A stretch of DNA of 64,000 bases from Ostrinia nubilalis. Its lineage: Eukaryota; Arthropoda; Insecta; Lepidoptera; Crambidae. The translations under genes were made by a program, and so were the position numbers. The stretch spans positions 521,001 to 585,000 of the forward strand of contig NC_087114.1 of the NCBI RefSeq assembly GCF_963855985.1. Reading direction: 5' to 3'. This document shows, piece after piece, positions 32,130 to 43,587 of the stretch. The notes beneath the pieces were generated by a model, which did no database searches, was not told where the DNA came from, and saw only the letters and a list, made by a program, of their open reading frames with translations. How positions within the stretch are numbered: the stretch's first letter is position 1; each line of letters begins with the position of its first letter.

Positions 32130-32330
32130 AAATATTTATTCTTTTTTTTACGTATATTGGCAGTTTTATGAACGTCAAAGATAATTTAAAAAAAGGTAAA
32201 GCCTTAATAGGCACTTTCAATACATGTCTCCTTTTCTTTTGGGCCCTACCAGTGCTTCAAAACAAAAGTGAAGTAAAAGTAAAGTGGCAAGTGCTGAGAA
32301 GAAACGCCGGAACAAAATATTAGTTAGCCT
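32130..32330 (-). repeat. CR1-like LINE 3' end
   Basis: AAAAAATATTTATTC, ATGTCTCCTTTTC..GGGCCCTACCAGTGCTTC and GCAAGTGCTGAGAAGAAACGCCGG match the reversed LINE ends. Confidence 0.65.
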
Positions 32331-33225
32331 TTTTCAGGAGCCTAGAAGTCATCGAACTCCCGAACGAGACAATTCGAATAACTCTCGAAAACATCTTGTG
32401 TACCTAAACATGACTCAGAAGCAGAAGTGAGTTGGGTCTGTAATACTTCAGTAAGATATTTATCTCCTTTCTTGAAGAAGAGCACACCACGCTTCTTATT
32501 TATTTTTATACTATTCCATACCTCTAGCATTATTCCCTTGAGTAAGACGGAGCTAAAGAGCTTCGCCTCTCAACTTTTCAAGTCACTTCTAGTAAGTTTA
32601 GACAAAAGGACAAAAGTGACCCTTCGAAATAATAGCAATATTTGTGCAGACTTGTGACTCTCACGCATCTAAGTGAATGCTTTGTCGAAATCTTTAGTTT
32701 GTCTAGGGGACTGACATAAAGAGGGAGGAGTTTAGGCCTTCCTTCTGTCTGTCGTCTAAATTTTTTAAGATTTTGGGTTTGATAATTTATATTGTAAGTA
32801 CCTTACCTATCTTTGTAAGCGTTACCTAAAGCACGAAGAAAACTGCAAACATGTTACAACCGATAGCAAAAAGGTTTCGGGTCATGTCTTTCACCTTGAT
32901 TTAAAAACATGTAAGACATTTGTTCACCAAAAAAAACACAAACAGAAAAATTGATAAAAATCATCTTTACTGCGCTCTACACGAGATTTATCTTTACTGC
33001 ACTTTACACGAGATAAATAAAAGTTATAGAAAAATGAATCAGCACAATTTAGGGGTATTTCTTCGGAGGCAAAATTTTCGATGTCTTTGGGTATAGTTCT
33101 GTAACCAACTAACATAATGGCATGCAATATTTTTTTTCGTATAGCTTAGCTATAGCCCTATCTGGCGCAAATAACATTTTTGACATAATTGCTGTCTTTA
33201 TACAAAATAAAAATATTTGAAGTGT
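32331..33225. other. Spacer without supported gene
   Basis: Short frames on both strands at 32342-32657 overlap each other and show no family features. The rest is AT-rich. Confidence 0.4.
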
Positions 33226-33884
33226 GATTCTCTGATTCATATGGTGTGTCCGTTAGCCATTTTCCGGAACAAAATGGTTGATGTAGCATTTTCCTTTTGA
33301 TATATCAATATAAATTAAAATTATTTCGAAAGCTAATGAGTTGTCCTTCTACAAAAAAATGTGTCATAATTTTTATTAAGTTAGTTTGTTTGCAAAAAAA
33401 TAAATAAGCAGTGTCCGGCATAAAATACTGATTCATATGGCGTGAGCTGTTCTTGACCATAACTGGTCAGGTTTTAATCATGAGAGTCTGGTTTCTGGCG
33501 TGGAGGCAAGCCCATCTTGCAACGGATGAGCTAGAAGGCAGACGTGGAGCTGGTTGGCTTAGAACCCGGTGTGACGAAGGCAAATACTTGATTCATCTGT
33601 GCTTGGTTCAGGTGGCATGCTGATTACAATGCCTGCTTTATAAAATTACATTATTGCATTAAAAATCTAATCTGTCTTTCTTGTGATGCTTTTGGGTTAT
33701 ATAATCATGTAGAAAAATGACAACACTGTAGTCTGTATGTATGACGAGTTTTGCTCGATTTTAGGCAAAAAACTGATTTATCTGTGCGTGATTCATATGG
33801 TCAGGGCCCTATATGAATCATAAAATAAATTAGTTTTTGGTCTTTCAAGCACCAAAAAAGGGTTTTTTCTAACTAAGAATGACA

Positions 33885-33955
33885 TCCCAGACTGCATCTC
33901 ACTTAAGACCAGGTGCGATTGCGGTCTTGTTATGAATAAAAAAAACATTATCATT
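33885..33955 (+). repeat. LINE 3' end (GCATCTCACTTAAGACCAGG type)
   Basis: CCCAGACTGCATCTCACTTA and CCAGGTGCGATTGCGGTC followed by an A-run match 37600-37695 and 48790-48872. Confidence 0.6.
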
Positions 33956-34109
33956 TTTATGTTAAGAATAATTTGTGTTTAAACAGTAAATAAGTAGTAT
34001 ATCCGTTAAGCTAGCAACCATAACACAAGCATATTTGTTGCTTATTTTGTAGCTAAATGGCGCTGTATAAAATTGCCCAACGATTTATTTATTTTTATTA
34101 TTATTTCAG

Positions 34110-34240
34110 CTACACTTATGGCGTCCATAGCACATAATAATATACTGCTGAGCATAGGCCTCCAATGATTTCGAGATTAACTGATTGCCATTGCCACAAC
34201 CTCTATAAGCTCATCTCACCTTCTTCACCTTGTAGGTGGA
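34110..34240 (-). repeat. RTE-type LINE 3' fragment
   Basis: TACTGCTGAGCATAGGCCTCC and AATGATTTCGAGATT resemble the tail at 63235-63290 (CCACTGCTGAACATAGGCCTCC). Confidence 0.55.
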
Positions 34241-34469
34241 CGTCTTAACAACAATAGCTTGAATAAGTGATACAGCTCAGTAGAGTCATCTAAAATACCT
34301 TAGTGCCATAAGATGAAAGTCTACATCCAGTGTGTGTTTATCAGTGATGACAAATTGTACTGAAAAGCGGCCTCTCACTGTAGGCTTACGAACCACAAAG
34401 TTGCATAGTGTACAATGGAGTGGACTATGCTTGTTTTTTTTATGCAATCGAATCTGTAATGAGGAGATC

Positions 34470-34730
34470 CGTAAACGATCTAAAGTCGCATGGTGGCATA
34501 GTCCGATGTTTTAGCAAGCTGAAGTGATAATGGGCAGGACACATAGTAAACAGAAATGATGGCCGATGGGATAGCACGTTTCTGGAATGGAAGCTACGTG
34601 CCGGAAAGCTCAGCGTAGAACGTCCTCCCACAGGAAGGCGCAGGATGCAGGCCGCTACCAACCGGTCATTATGGAAATCATTAGGAGAGGCTTATGTTCA
34701 GTTGAAATGATTATGATGATGACAAAATAT
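34470..34730 (+). pseudogene. RTE-type LINE ORF end and tail
   Basis: ATAATGGGCAGGACACATAG, GATGGCCGATGGGATAG, GGAATGGAAGCTACGTGCCGG and GTCCTCCCACAGG follow the 21600-21791 order with stops. It ends GTTGAAATGATTATGATGATGAC. Confidence 0.7.
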
Positions 34731-34875
34731 TATGGATGTATACTAAAGTTTCAAAAAAATGTTTTTTCACGAATTATTGTGGAATCGTTGCATTTTATCA
34801 TAACAATAGATCATTGTTTTTGTTATACTATGATTATTTTCTTAATTTAGAGCCAATTGTATATAAATATCATAA

Positions 34876-35515
34876 AGGACATCATCCACGTTTCATATAT
34901 TTTTGGTCCAAAATCAAAAGTGCCGGCCAACAAAAAAAAGTGCTATATTCTGACAGAATACGTCTGCCTTAGCATTTGTTACTATGGCACCAAAGCCGTA
35001 GCTCCACTGTGCGTCGAGTATTTGAGATCTAAAAGTCATCGACTATTCATACATTTTTTGTTCAAAATGAAAAGTGTCGGCCAATAAAAAAAAAAGTGCT
35101 GTATCCTGACAGAATACGTCCGCCTTAGCATTTGTTACTATGGCACCAAAGCTGTAGCACCACTGTGCGTCGAGTATTTGAGATCTAAAATTCATCGACG
35201 ATTCATACATTTTTTGTTCAAAATCAAAAATGTCGGCCAATAAAAAAAAATGTGCTGTATTCTGACAGAATACGTCCGCCTTAGCATTTGTTACTATGAC
35301 CCCAAAGCTGTAGCACCACTGTGCGTCGTAGTATTTGAGATCAAAGTCAGTCGTTTCATATATTTTTAGAACTCAAATACCACGATGCACAGTGGTGCTA
35401 CAGCTTTGGTGCCATAGTAATAAATGCTAAGGCGGACGTATTCTATCAGAATACAGCACTTTTATTTTTTGGCCGGCACTTTTGATTTTGGACCAAAATG
35501 GATGATGTCCTTTTA
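34876..35515. repeat. 156-bp unit, three direct copies and one inverted
   Basis: TGACAGAATACGTC recurs at 34951, 35107 and 35263, an exact 156-base period. Each unit carries CCTTAGCATTTGTTACTATG, GCACCACTGTGCGTCG and AGTATTTGAGATC, preceded by GGCCAA and an A-run. From about 35365 the same unit is read inverted (GATGCACAGTGGTGCTAC.. to GGCCGGCACTTTTGATTTTGG). Confidence 0.85.
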
Positions 35516-35706
35516 TTTCCATTTTTTATTAATATGTAACAAATTCTGATTCATATGGACACAAAATATTTGAACGTCGATATCTTGAAAACTACTTTAC
35601 AAAAACGAGTCCCTTATCCAAAGATATGTTATTGGGTGTACCTATATTCATATGAGTCTATGTTACAAACCTAAAATTGAATTTGAAATTTGTCCATATG
35701 AATCAG

Positions 35707-35902
35707 CCGAAGAATGCGATTTCGAAGAAGTGCCCTTAGGCGGTCTTATCGCTAGGAAGAAATCTTTACAATCACTTCCAAGGAAAAAAAACATTTACTT
35801 AATGAAAAAGAGACATTTACCGCAATAAATAAATTCTCAGTTACATACTAAATTTTTAGCATTAAGAGTCGCATCTCAAACTAATTTGAAAATTATACAT
35901 AA
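35707..35902. other. Short spacer
   Basis: Nothing recognised. Confidence 0.4.
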
Positions 35903-36015
35903 CTTGAAAAAATCGAACTGCCTAAGGCGGGAATTGAACCCACGACAACCGGCAAGCGGAAGATCATGGGTTCAATTCCCGCCTTAGGCAGTTCGATTTT
36001 TTCAAGTTTTTATAA
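35903..36015. repeat. Inverted repeat with tRNA T-arm-like boxes
   Basis: Arms AACTTGAAAAAATCGAACTG..GGCGGGAATTGAACCCA and their complement flank a spacer of about 25 bases. Each arm holds GGGTTCAATTCCC, an intact B-box/T-arm sequence, so two partial tRNA-derived units face each other. The same AGGCAGTTCGA end occurs at 48197-48208. Confidence 0.7.
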
Positions 36016-36411
36016 TTTTCAAAGAAATTTTTATTCTTATTCTTACTACATAGAGATTAATTGAGTATTTTAATTGTTATTTCGTACGAAGGTCTTGGAC
36101 CTAAAATTTTTCATCCAAATAGACCCCTTGTAAGACGCAATCGACGAAATCAACCCCTAGAATTTGATAACTTTGGTTATCAACATCTATTAAACTAACT
36201 TCAATCATACAATAAATTACCCAGATAACTATCAAATGAGAATCTATCGGAAGTTCGAAGACAATCGAGTCGTTTGCCATAAATTTCATCGTCCCTACTC
36301 TTTTATGGACCGCAGACATGATGGCAAGGGTCCGTGGATGGATGGACCCCTGTGGTTGAGTATCTTTCTTTATATCTCTAAGAAATTTTATTAAGTCTTG
36401 AACACTGTCAA
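36016..36411. other. Spacer without supported gene
   Basis: A 72-codon minus frame (36101-36319) has no family features. Confidence 0.4.
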
Positions 36412-36644
36412 CTAGCTTTCCGCCCGCGGCTTCGCCCGCGTCTAATTTTGTCTGTCACAGAAAAACTTAATCGCGCGCGTCCCTGTTTCAAAAACCGAGA
36501 TAAAAACTATCCTATGTCCTTTCTCGGGACTTAAACTATCTCTATGCCAAATTTCATCAATATCGGTTCAATGGTTTAGGCGTGAAAGCGAGACAGACAG
36601 CCAGACAGACAGAGTTACTTTCGCATTTATAATATTAGTATAGA
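36412..36644 (-). mobile_element. CTAG-ended element H1, complete copy
   Basis: Plus-strand CTAGCTTTCCGCCCGCGGC to AATATTAGTATAGA. Read on the minus strand it begins TCTATACTAATATT and ends hairpin-CTAG, the clearest TC..CTAG outline in the window. Confidence 0.8.
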
Positions 36645-37085
36645 TAGTATAGATTTATTAAAGAAAACTCTGCAATGATCTATTCCTGTCTTCAGAGACG
36701 AATCAAAGGGTTTTTTTGCATAAAAAGTTATATGAAACGAGTTTTAATTACTAAAAAATACACCATAATGAATATTAATATCCACGAGTAGAGCTCCAAC
36801 TTATTATAATCGGTAAGTTCCCAGAAAAAAAGCCCATGTTACACTTATTTTTGGTGACTTAATAAGCTGCTCTTCTCGTCTATCTCTCTTTATTACCAAT
36901 TTTTTTTTCAAAATTGGTTCAGATGTGTGTCTAGATGTCGACATGTGTAAAAAAACGTTGTTTAAATGTAGTAGTAGTAGAATGTGTTTCTTTAATTGGC
37001 TTATGTTCAAGTTGTATCTTCCTGCACATTTAAGTATGTACCATTAAATGCTGTTGAAACATTGTTAAACAAAAAAAAAAAAGAC
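36645..37085. other. AT-rich spacer
   Basis: Nothing recognised. Confidence 0.4.
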
Positions 37086-37207
37086 ATGCCCATTTTCACC
37101 ACCAATCCCTAATTTTTAAGTGACCCCTACTAACTACTAACACATAACTGGAATTTTGTTTTCATAGGGGTCACTTAAAAATTAGGGATTGATGGTGAAA
37201 ACGGGAA
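37086..37207. mobile_element. Foldback MITE with CAATCCCTAATTTTTAAGTG arms
   Basis: CCCATTTTCACCACCAATCC..TTTTTAAGTGACCCCTA and its complement flank a 45-base loop. TSD unclear. Confidence 0.75.
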
Positions 37208-37564
37208 TTAAATGCATAAAATACTTAGCTGGCTTTTGTGACTATTATCACAAATCTGAGAAGGACCAAATCCCATAAACATCCAACAAACAATACAGAC
37301 ATTAAACTTTACCAATAAACAAAGTTAAAACAGCACTTTATCAAAGTAATGCAATTTGAAAAATCCCAACAACAATTAATTTTCCAATTAACTAAAGCAC
37401 TCAACGCAATCGAAACAAAAGCGATAACGTCACTTTGGCGATTGCACATTTCATAAACAAGAATTTGGCCCTTTCGCGGGATAATGGCGGCCACCCCAAC
37501 GTTTTTGCTACATAAAATTATTCATAACTTGCGAACTGTCCTCACGAGAGGGTGGGGACTCAGT
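37208..37564. other. Spacer without recognised content
   Basis: Nothing supported. Confidence 0.4.
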
Positions 37565-37695
37565 TGCAGCGAGAATCGACCAGGCGAGACTGAATAGGCA
37601 CTTACAGAGCAGATATGTACCATCCTAGACTGCATCTCACTTAACACCAGATGCGATTGCGGTCAAATACCTGCCTTGTCTAGCGTAAAAAAAAA
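37565..37695 (+). repeat. LINE ORF end and 3' UTR fragment
   Basis: GACTGAATAGGCACTTACAG, CATCCTAGACTGCATCTCAC and GATGCGATTGCGGTCAAATACC followed by an A-run match 48755-48872 closely. Confidence 0.65.
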
Positions 37696-38317
37696 GGAAT
37701 CGGTAACTAAGTTTCATACAACCCGGTTGAGTTTACTGCGTACCTGGCGGCCGTAACGTCACATCGCTCGACACATCGCTTTGGTACGGACTACGGATGG
37801 AGCAAACGCGGGGAGGTCTGGTGGGAGACAGTCACATTCCAGTGAGGTGCGCTGTTAGCTCGATTGGGTTATAAGTGCTTAACAAGATTTTATTTGATGC
37901 AAGATGAATAAGCTACTGCCTTAAGTACGATTTGAACTTACTTGCCACTGGACTGCTCGAATCTGGACATCTCAATCAATTCTTTAGACATATTATTATA
38001 CCTATCAGCACGGCATTAATTAAATAATTAGAGCTCTCACGCATTCTCGTCTCAGCCATAAGGGTCACATTGTATTCTATTAGGGAGAAGCATGGTCTGT
38101 ACTGACTGTCGTACTGTACAGTAACTGGTTTCTAAAAATATTAAGTACAACCGGCAAACAGTGGTGGTCACTGACTGATTTACTTTTGTTGCGGCGCTCG
38201 AGGGCTTCTTCTCGCAGCACTAGACAAGTGGTAGTCACGAAGCGCTGGTAGGGTAAAAAACAATTTTGGATATTTACTTACATAAGATTTTAAACTTTCG
38301 CGTTCCATTTCAACTAA
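37696..38317. other. Spacer with LINE crumbs
   Basis: GCGGCGCTCGAGGGCTTCTT and ACGAAGCGCTGGTAGGGTAAAA at 38190-38260 are CR1-like 3' fragments. Confidence 0.4.
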
Positions 38318-38400
38318 AATAGTAAGACACGGATCTTAACGCGACGTAAATAATGTAAGTCAATAATAAACGTCGCGTTAAGACCCGTGTCTTATTACTA
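38318..38400. repeat. Hairpin with AAGACACGG..CTTAACGCGACG arms
   Basis: AGTAAGACACGGATCTTAACG / CGTTAAGACCCGTGTCTTATT pair over about 28 bases. A half-copy (GAAAGACACGGGTCTTAGCG) lies at 938-957, next to repeat S1. Confidence 0.7.
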
Positions 38401-40375
38401 TACTTACATAATTAGGAAAGCGTTAATGTCGCCGCTACTGAATACACACCCTCTACAACAGCGTAGACTGAGGGTACAATGAAGCGCATCGGATGCAGCC
38501 ATGCGAGGGTCATCCGACGCGCAGATACATTTAGATGCTATCGCAAGTAAGTTGTAAAACTTGCGAGCTATTTGCGATACAATAAAGTAGATTGCGAGTT
38601 GGCAATCTCGTTTTATTTATCTGAGAGATTTATTGAAGTTTTTGCAGGCATTTGTGGATGCAAAGTGAAGTTGAGAATTCTTTTTCATAATCAATTTTAA
38701 ACTTTCGCGTTGCATAATTGAATTAGGTATTTGGGAAAAGTTTTTTTTAAGTTTTTTTAGAAAGACGAGCCAGTTATAAACTAATTATCTCACTGTTAAG
38801 TACACTTAGTAACGATGTAGTAGAGTTTTTTAAAACCTTTTCAATACCTTAGAGGTCGTCTCGTCACCTCCTCAAATGAAATTGAACATAAACAAGTGCA
38901 TTGAATTATAACGGCATTCACCTGAATTTGTACAACGTCTAAAAAATGACAACAACAAAGTCAAAATTATTTTAAAATAAAATCCAATGTAAAGTTGAGC
39001 TCGTACACTCGCGCCGCAATTTCACCGCAGTGCAAAATTGCTATAAAGTTTCTGTAAGGCGCCAGCATAAATCTGTGTTATAATTTATTGCCAATCCATT
39101 ATAATGTTATAATGTTATTTTAATGTTATCAGTGGCAACTCTACTGATTAATACTGATTATGAAACAGCTGGAAGGAGATTTTCACATGGATTATGTCAC
39201 CATAGATATCGCATTATCGATTTGTGATAATATTCACGGTTAAATGTGGTAGATAACAAAATGAACTGACTCATTGAAATATTTCACTCTCAGTTTTTAA
39301 TTAACCGACAATGAAGAAAGTTTTTTTATTGGAGGTAATTATTGTGGCGTGGGTGGTGTGGTGGAATTAAGCTTTCGCAGCATTGCTATAGTCGCAGCCA
39401 CACCCTAAGATTTAATGGCGCCAAAATTAATGTTTATTGCGGTTGGTAAACTAACCGCGACCGCAGTGCTGTCTTGCATACTTAATTTAAATTTCATTAT
39501 CCTTAGTAAAGTTCAGAAAGTATTTTTAGGGTCCTAATACCTACAGAAAATAATAATAAAGTAAGTAGCAGCTAAGGTATTATCTTCCAGTAGTTCCAGT
39601 CAACCTCTCGTGTTGTTTTTTTTTTTCGAACCGAATATTTTTGCTGTAGAATTTTATTATTTTAATCATGACACTACATTACTTATCCAAATATTTAAAA
39701 TTAATTAAGTTTCGTACAGGGACGTGGCCAAAAGGTTTAGTAAACTAATTTATTTTGTTCAGGTATTTAAAGCGTAGGCATTAAGTAGGCCGTATTACAA
39801 CGACAATCTAATAATTGGCTTTCCTAACACAGCTTAGCGACTGTCCTACGCTAAACCTTGTGGATTCTTATTCGATTCAAGACAACCGGTGACAAGTCAC
39901 CATAAATGGCATTGCCACCGTTCAACCTGCATAACTAACAAGATACATGCAGTAACAATCAAATTGTAGACTAACTGAGAAAACAGAAATAACTATGAGT
40001 CAAAGTTTGCTCCCATTTTGCGCGAAAACGCGGCAATACGATGAATCAGCAGCAAAAATCAATACTGGACGCTTAATTCTTATTCTAGTGTGCGCTCTGC
40101 TAGTCAGACTGAACTGACCAGTATTATACTAAATTCCTAAGCCTAAAATTTTAATTAACTTTAGTAATTTTCATTGGAATTAAAGTTAAATAAAGTTTAA
40201 AGTGTGGTCTCAAAATTAAAATTAACACTGACGTGAACATAGCAGCAGGTAACTCACTGCAGCTGCCATTGTGAATCGATAGAGGGCGCAGTTGTACTCG
40301 TGATGTTGTTACATACCGTATGGGCGTGTGAGTGCTTGTGCAAAAAAAATAGTGTTTTGTGATGTTTACGCGTTA
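38401..40375. other. Long spacer without supported gene
   Basis: AT-rich with worn repeat words (TTTTAAACTTTCGCGTT near 38697 is also seen near 1480 and 38290). No frame longer than 60 codons and no RNA gene were recognised. Confidence 0.4.
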
Positions 40376-40391
40376 ATGGAACACAAAAACG
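40376..40391 (+). CDS. Candidate first coding exon (ATGGAACACAAAAACG|GTGAGT)
   Basis: An ATG in fair context opens five codons and one extra base, then a near-consensus donor GTGAGTA. The preceding 130 bases are GC-richer than their surroundings, like a 5' UTR. No downstream exon was found in the window, so this may be chance. Confidence 0.25.
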
Positions 40392-41812
40392 GTGAGTACA
40401 GAGACTTAACACCCCAACTCATCACATACAATGTTTACAACCCTGTGAACATTACAGAAAACGCGTAGGAAATGAGAAATCTTACATCTGTGCGATCAGA
40501 TGTATAACCCGACCGAATTTAGGTCGTCTCATTAGCGGTGCACTTCCTACTGTTCCCGTTCTCCGTGATTCGGTCGGGTTGCACTCCCGCCATCTTGTAG
40601 GAGCCTTTCAGGATTTCGTATAAATATATCGATCGCAAGCTTTCTGTAACCTAATTCTATCGTTATTCTTGTTCCTCGTGAACTGTAGCATCATTGCACA
40701 ATTCCTAATTATTAACTCGTGTAGGCGTCATCAGCTTAATAGATAATTTTTGCTTTGTTGACATTAGTACTTTAGCAAACGTCTGAAAAACTTGGGATTT
40801 CCTTACATTTCTATGGGCGGAAGTCCCGAGCGAGTCGGGTAGGGTGCCCTGCCCTCGTAAGAATTCTTTCGGGTATAATTTTCGTTCTAATGAGTTCCCC
40901 TGTTAACTTTTTTGGCCTTGTCTTGCGCCTACATAATTTGTATGACATCACAAATTTTAAATAGAACTGTGAAAGAATGGCCTTTTTCACGTTAGTTTGC
41001 GCTACATTGGCTTGTTAGAAAAACATGTTATCGTAAAAAAATTCTCAGTGTAAACATTGAAACTAATAAATTAGTCTGGCCTGGTGTATACTTATAACAA
41101 ATACTTACTTATTAGGTTTGTCAGAGTGTTGACCTATTATCTTAATGGCATATCTTCTGTACATACTAATTTAATTATTAATAGATGCACTGGAATTATT
41201 ATGAACGTTAGGCATTGACCTTTCTTGGTAATTTTGTTTCAATGTTCAACATTGCATCAATCTTACTCCGTTGAAGTTACAAAATTATTTAATTTTAACA
41301 TGTTCATTACTCTAGATTTATCAATATTATATCTATAACTCTAATCTATGATTTAATCTTAGCATTATTATGTACCCCAATATTATTACTGACAATGCAC
41401 TATTAATCTAGATCTTCTTTTGTTTTGTCAATACATTATTAGAAGCTGTGTTAGGGTGTGACAGTTCTCAATCAATAACTAATCCATGTCCCTAATTTTT
41501 TCCTTTCAACATCAACTTAAAATTAATTATCTATTTTAAATAACTATCTTAGGAATGTTGATTTAATTTGCTAATTTATAACAATACAATATGAGACAAC
41601 ATTATACAATAGTGACCGCTATGGACTAATTTATTTATTTTTCAACAATATTATAACAATTATATGGTTGATATTCATTGAATAAAACGGGAAAATGTTT
41701 TATCACTAAACAATTATACAATGCATTAATGTTTATTAATTAATTCATTGTGTTAATGAAGATAACTAATTTCCTGTCCATTAATGTTATTTTATGGTCA
41801 TTATTGGATATT
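40392..41812. other. AT-rich spacer
   Basis: ACCCGACCGAAT (about 40507) and ATTCGGTCGGGT (about 40570) form a GC-rich inverted pair. The remainder is very AT-rich and without frames. Confidence 0.4.
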
Positions 41813-41977
41813 GGGTCATTCCATCGTTTCGGGTGTTACGTTCGTACACACATATTCAACAATTTCATGTATTTTGAAATAGTATTTTAATAATGTTAGT
41901 GCCTTAATCTGTCCGTTTTTAGTTGTTTTATCTTAATAATAAAGTTTGTACAGCTTAGAATGTAGGATAACGAAAAT

Positions 41978-42253
41978 ATGAGTCGAAAAGTGTGCGTTTC
42001 GGGCGTTACGAGATTTTGCCTCTATGTTCTGACTGTTGCTGCATTTACTCGAAATTTAGCGAATTTTCTTAAGGAACCATACCTAAAACTTACAGGACTT
42101 CTAAAGTATGACATTTACAAACCATGTAACATACAATCACTGTTAAATAAAACGTTTTACTATTTTTTTATAAATTTTTTCTTTGTTTCGGGTGTTACAA
42201 TGGTTCTGTTTCGGGTGTTACGAGTACGAAAATTCAACTCGTTTTATCGATAA
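41978..42253 (+). CDS. 91-codon frame in element copy A, function unknown
   Basis: The frame has 91 residues beginning MSRKVCVSGVTRFCLYVLT, is rich in aromatic and basic residues, and has one hydrophobic segment (FYYFFINFFFV). The GTTTCGGGTGTTAC motif encodes its VSGVT (twice) and FRVLR segments. The frame is intact in copy B with two base changes. No family was recognised. It may be a by-product of the motifs. Confidence 0.25.
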   Translation: MSRKVCVSGVTRFCLYVLTVAAFTRNLANFLKEPYLKLTGLLKYDIYKPCNIQSLLNKTFYYFFINFFFVSGVTMVLFRVLRVRKFNSFYR

Positions 42254-43018
42254 AATCGGTGTTTTATTAGTCTCTAGGTACTACAAAATAAGGAGTACAA
42301 CAAATAAACACAAATAGAGTGAATTCTGGTTTGAAATTACTAAGCAGCTTTTTTTTTTAAATATACAGGGTGTCCCGTAATGCAACGTCAAGCCGGAACT
42401 GGGTGTTGAGGCAAGTTATGCTGGTTATCAGAAAAATATAAAAAAAAATCTATGTGGAATATTTTCAAAATAATGGGCATTTAAAAAAAATCAAAAATTT
42501 CTACTCCAGGTGACGGTCTTTTTACTCGTGTTGCCACAAATCTTCACTTTTTCCAAATTTTTTTTTTTGTTATGTAACCCTGAATAATGCTTCTCTAAAT
42601 TGTTATCAAAATTACAAAACCAGCTGCTCCAGCTTGGATAAAAAGAATACATTATTCCCAAAAAAAATTTCAAAATAAACATTTTGCCTAGTTTAAACTG
42701 ACTGTACTGAAAAAAAATTTACTACGCAAGTGTGGCATGTGACGTCATAATTTGGCGCATTTAGTAGGGATTCCAAAATGGTATAACACTTGGTAAATTC
42801 TTGCTGTAATTGTCGACAATTTTTGTTTTTTTGGAAATAATCCCGTTTTTAACTTTATCTACCTTGGTTAAAAATTATTATTCTAATGTGCCCAAAATTC
42901 ACAAAGTCACAGAAACTTTTGTCACCATGACAGTAATTAGTAGTTGACATACTGTGACAAAAGTCACCCGTGCGTGCGCGCCGTTACTACCTGCTCTGCC
43001 TGCACTTGTACTTGGTAA

Positions 43019-43587
43019 CAGGGATAATAAGGATATGAAGTTTCGGTTATGGATACGGTTACGGATATTAGAATAATATTATACCGGTTTCGGTTACGGT
43101 CACGCATATGAAATCATTTCAGATTATCCGAAAGTTTCGGATAATTTCGGTTACGGAATTATTAGAATTTCAAAAATGTAGGTATAATTCAAATAGCAAG
43201 ATGCTGCGTGACCCACATAGCTACTTTATGTACCAACTAAGACGACACCTATGTATGATAAAGGTAAAACAGGCTGGCATATTAGATGGTGCCAGGGAAT
43301 GCCAGACAAGTTGGTAACAAATATAGATTTAAGGTACAATTCCAAGACGGGCCGCAGACCGCAAACTGCAAAACTCTATGAAATCGGCAGCGCGGCATTG
43401 CAGCTGCGGCGTGTATACTGCAGATTTCATAGAGTTTTGCAGTTTGGAATAATTGTACCCTTAGACTCCGCCTTTATCCGAAACTATCCGTAACTTTTGA
43501 ATCAGTTTCGGTTACGGTTATGGATATTTTTTTATTTCGGATATCCGATAGTTTCGGTTACGGTTACGGATATCCATAACATCCCTG
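43019..43587. mobile_element. hAT-like element with GGTTACGG repeats (nest 2)
   Basis: The ends CAGGGATAATAAGGATATGA and TATCCATAACATCCCTG are flanked by CTTGGTAA at 43011-43018 and 43588-43595. The 8-bp TSD with CAGGG ends indicates hAT. The subterminal arms are strings of CGGTTACGG and CGGATA units. Confidence 0.85.
43331..43474. mobile_element. Palindromic MITE inside the hAT-like element
   Basis: TTAAGGTACAATTCC and CAAACTGCAAAACTCTATG pair with their complements CATAGAGTTTTGCAGTTTGG and AATTGTACCCTTA around a GCAGC-rich loop. TSD not clear. Confidence 0.65.

Larger units (their letters stand above)
33226..35706. repeat. Region with dispersed CTGATTCATATGG motifs
   Basis: CTGATTCATATGG, or the same without its first two bases, occurs near 33231, 33429, 33788 (with an inverted ATATGAATCA 11 bases on) and 35548, and inverted near 35694. 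Degenerate forms lie near 33575 and 33775. The frame of motifs is interrupted by LINE pieces (33885-33950, 34110-34240 and 34470-34730) and by the 156-bp repeats. It may be a large non-autonomous transposon whose ends I could not fix. Confidence 0.5.
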
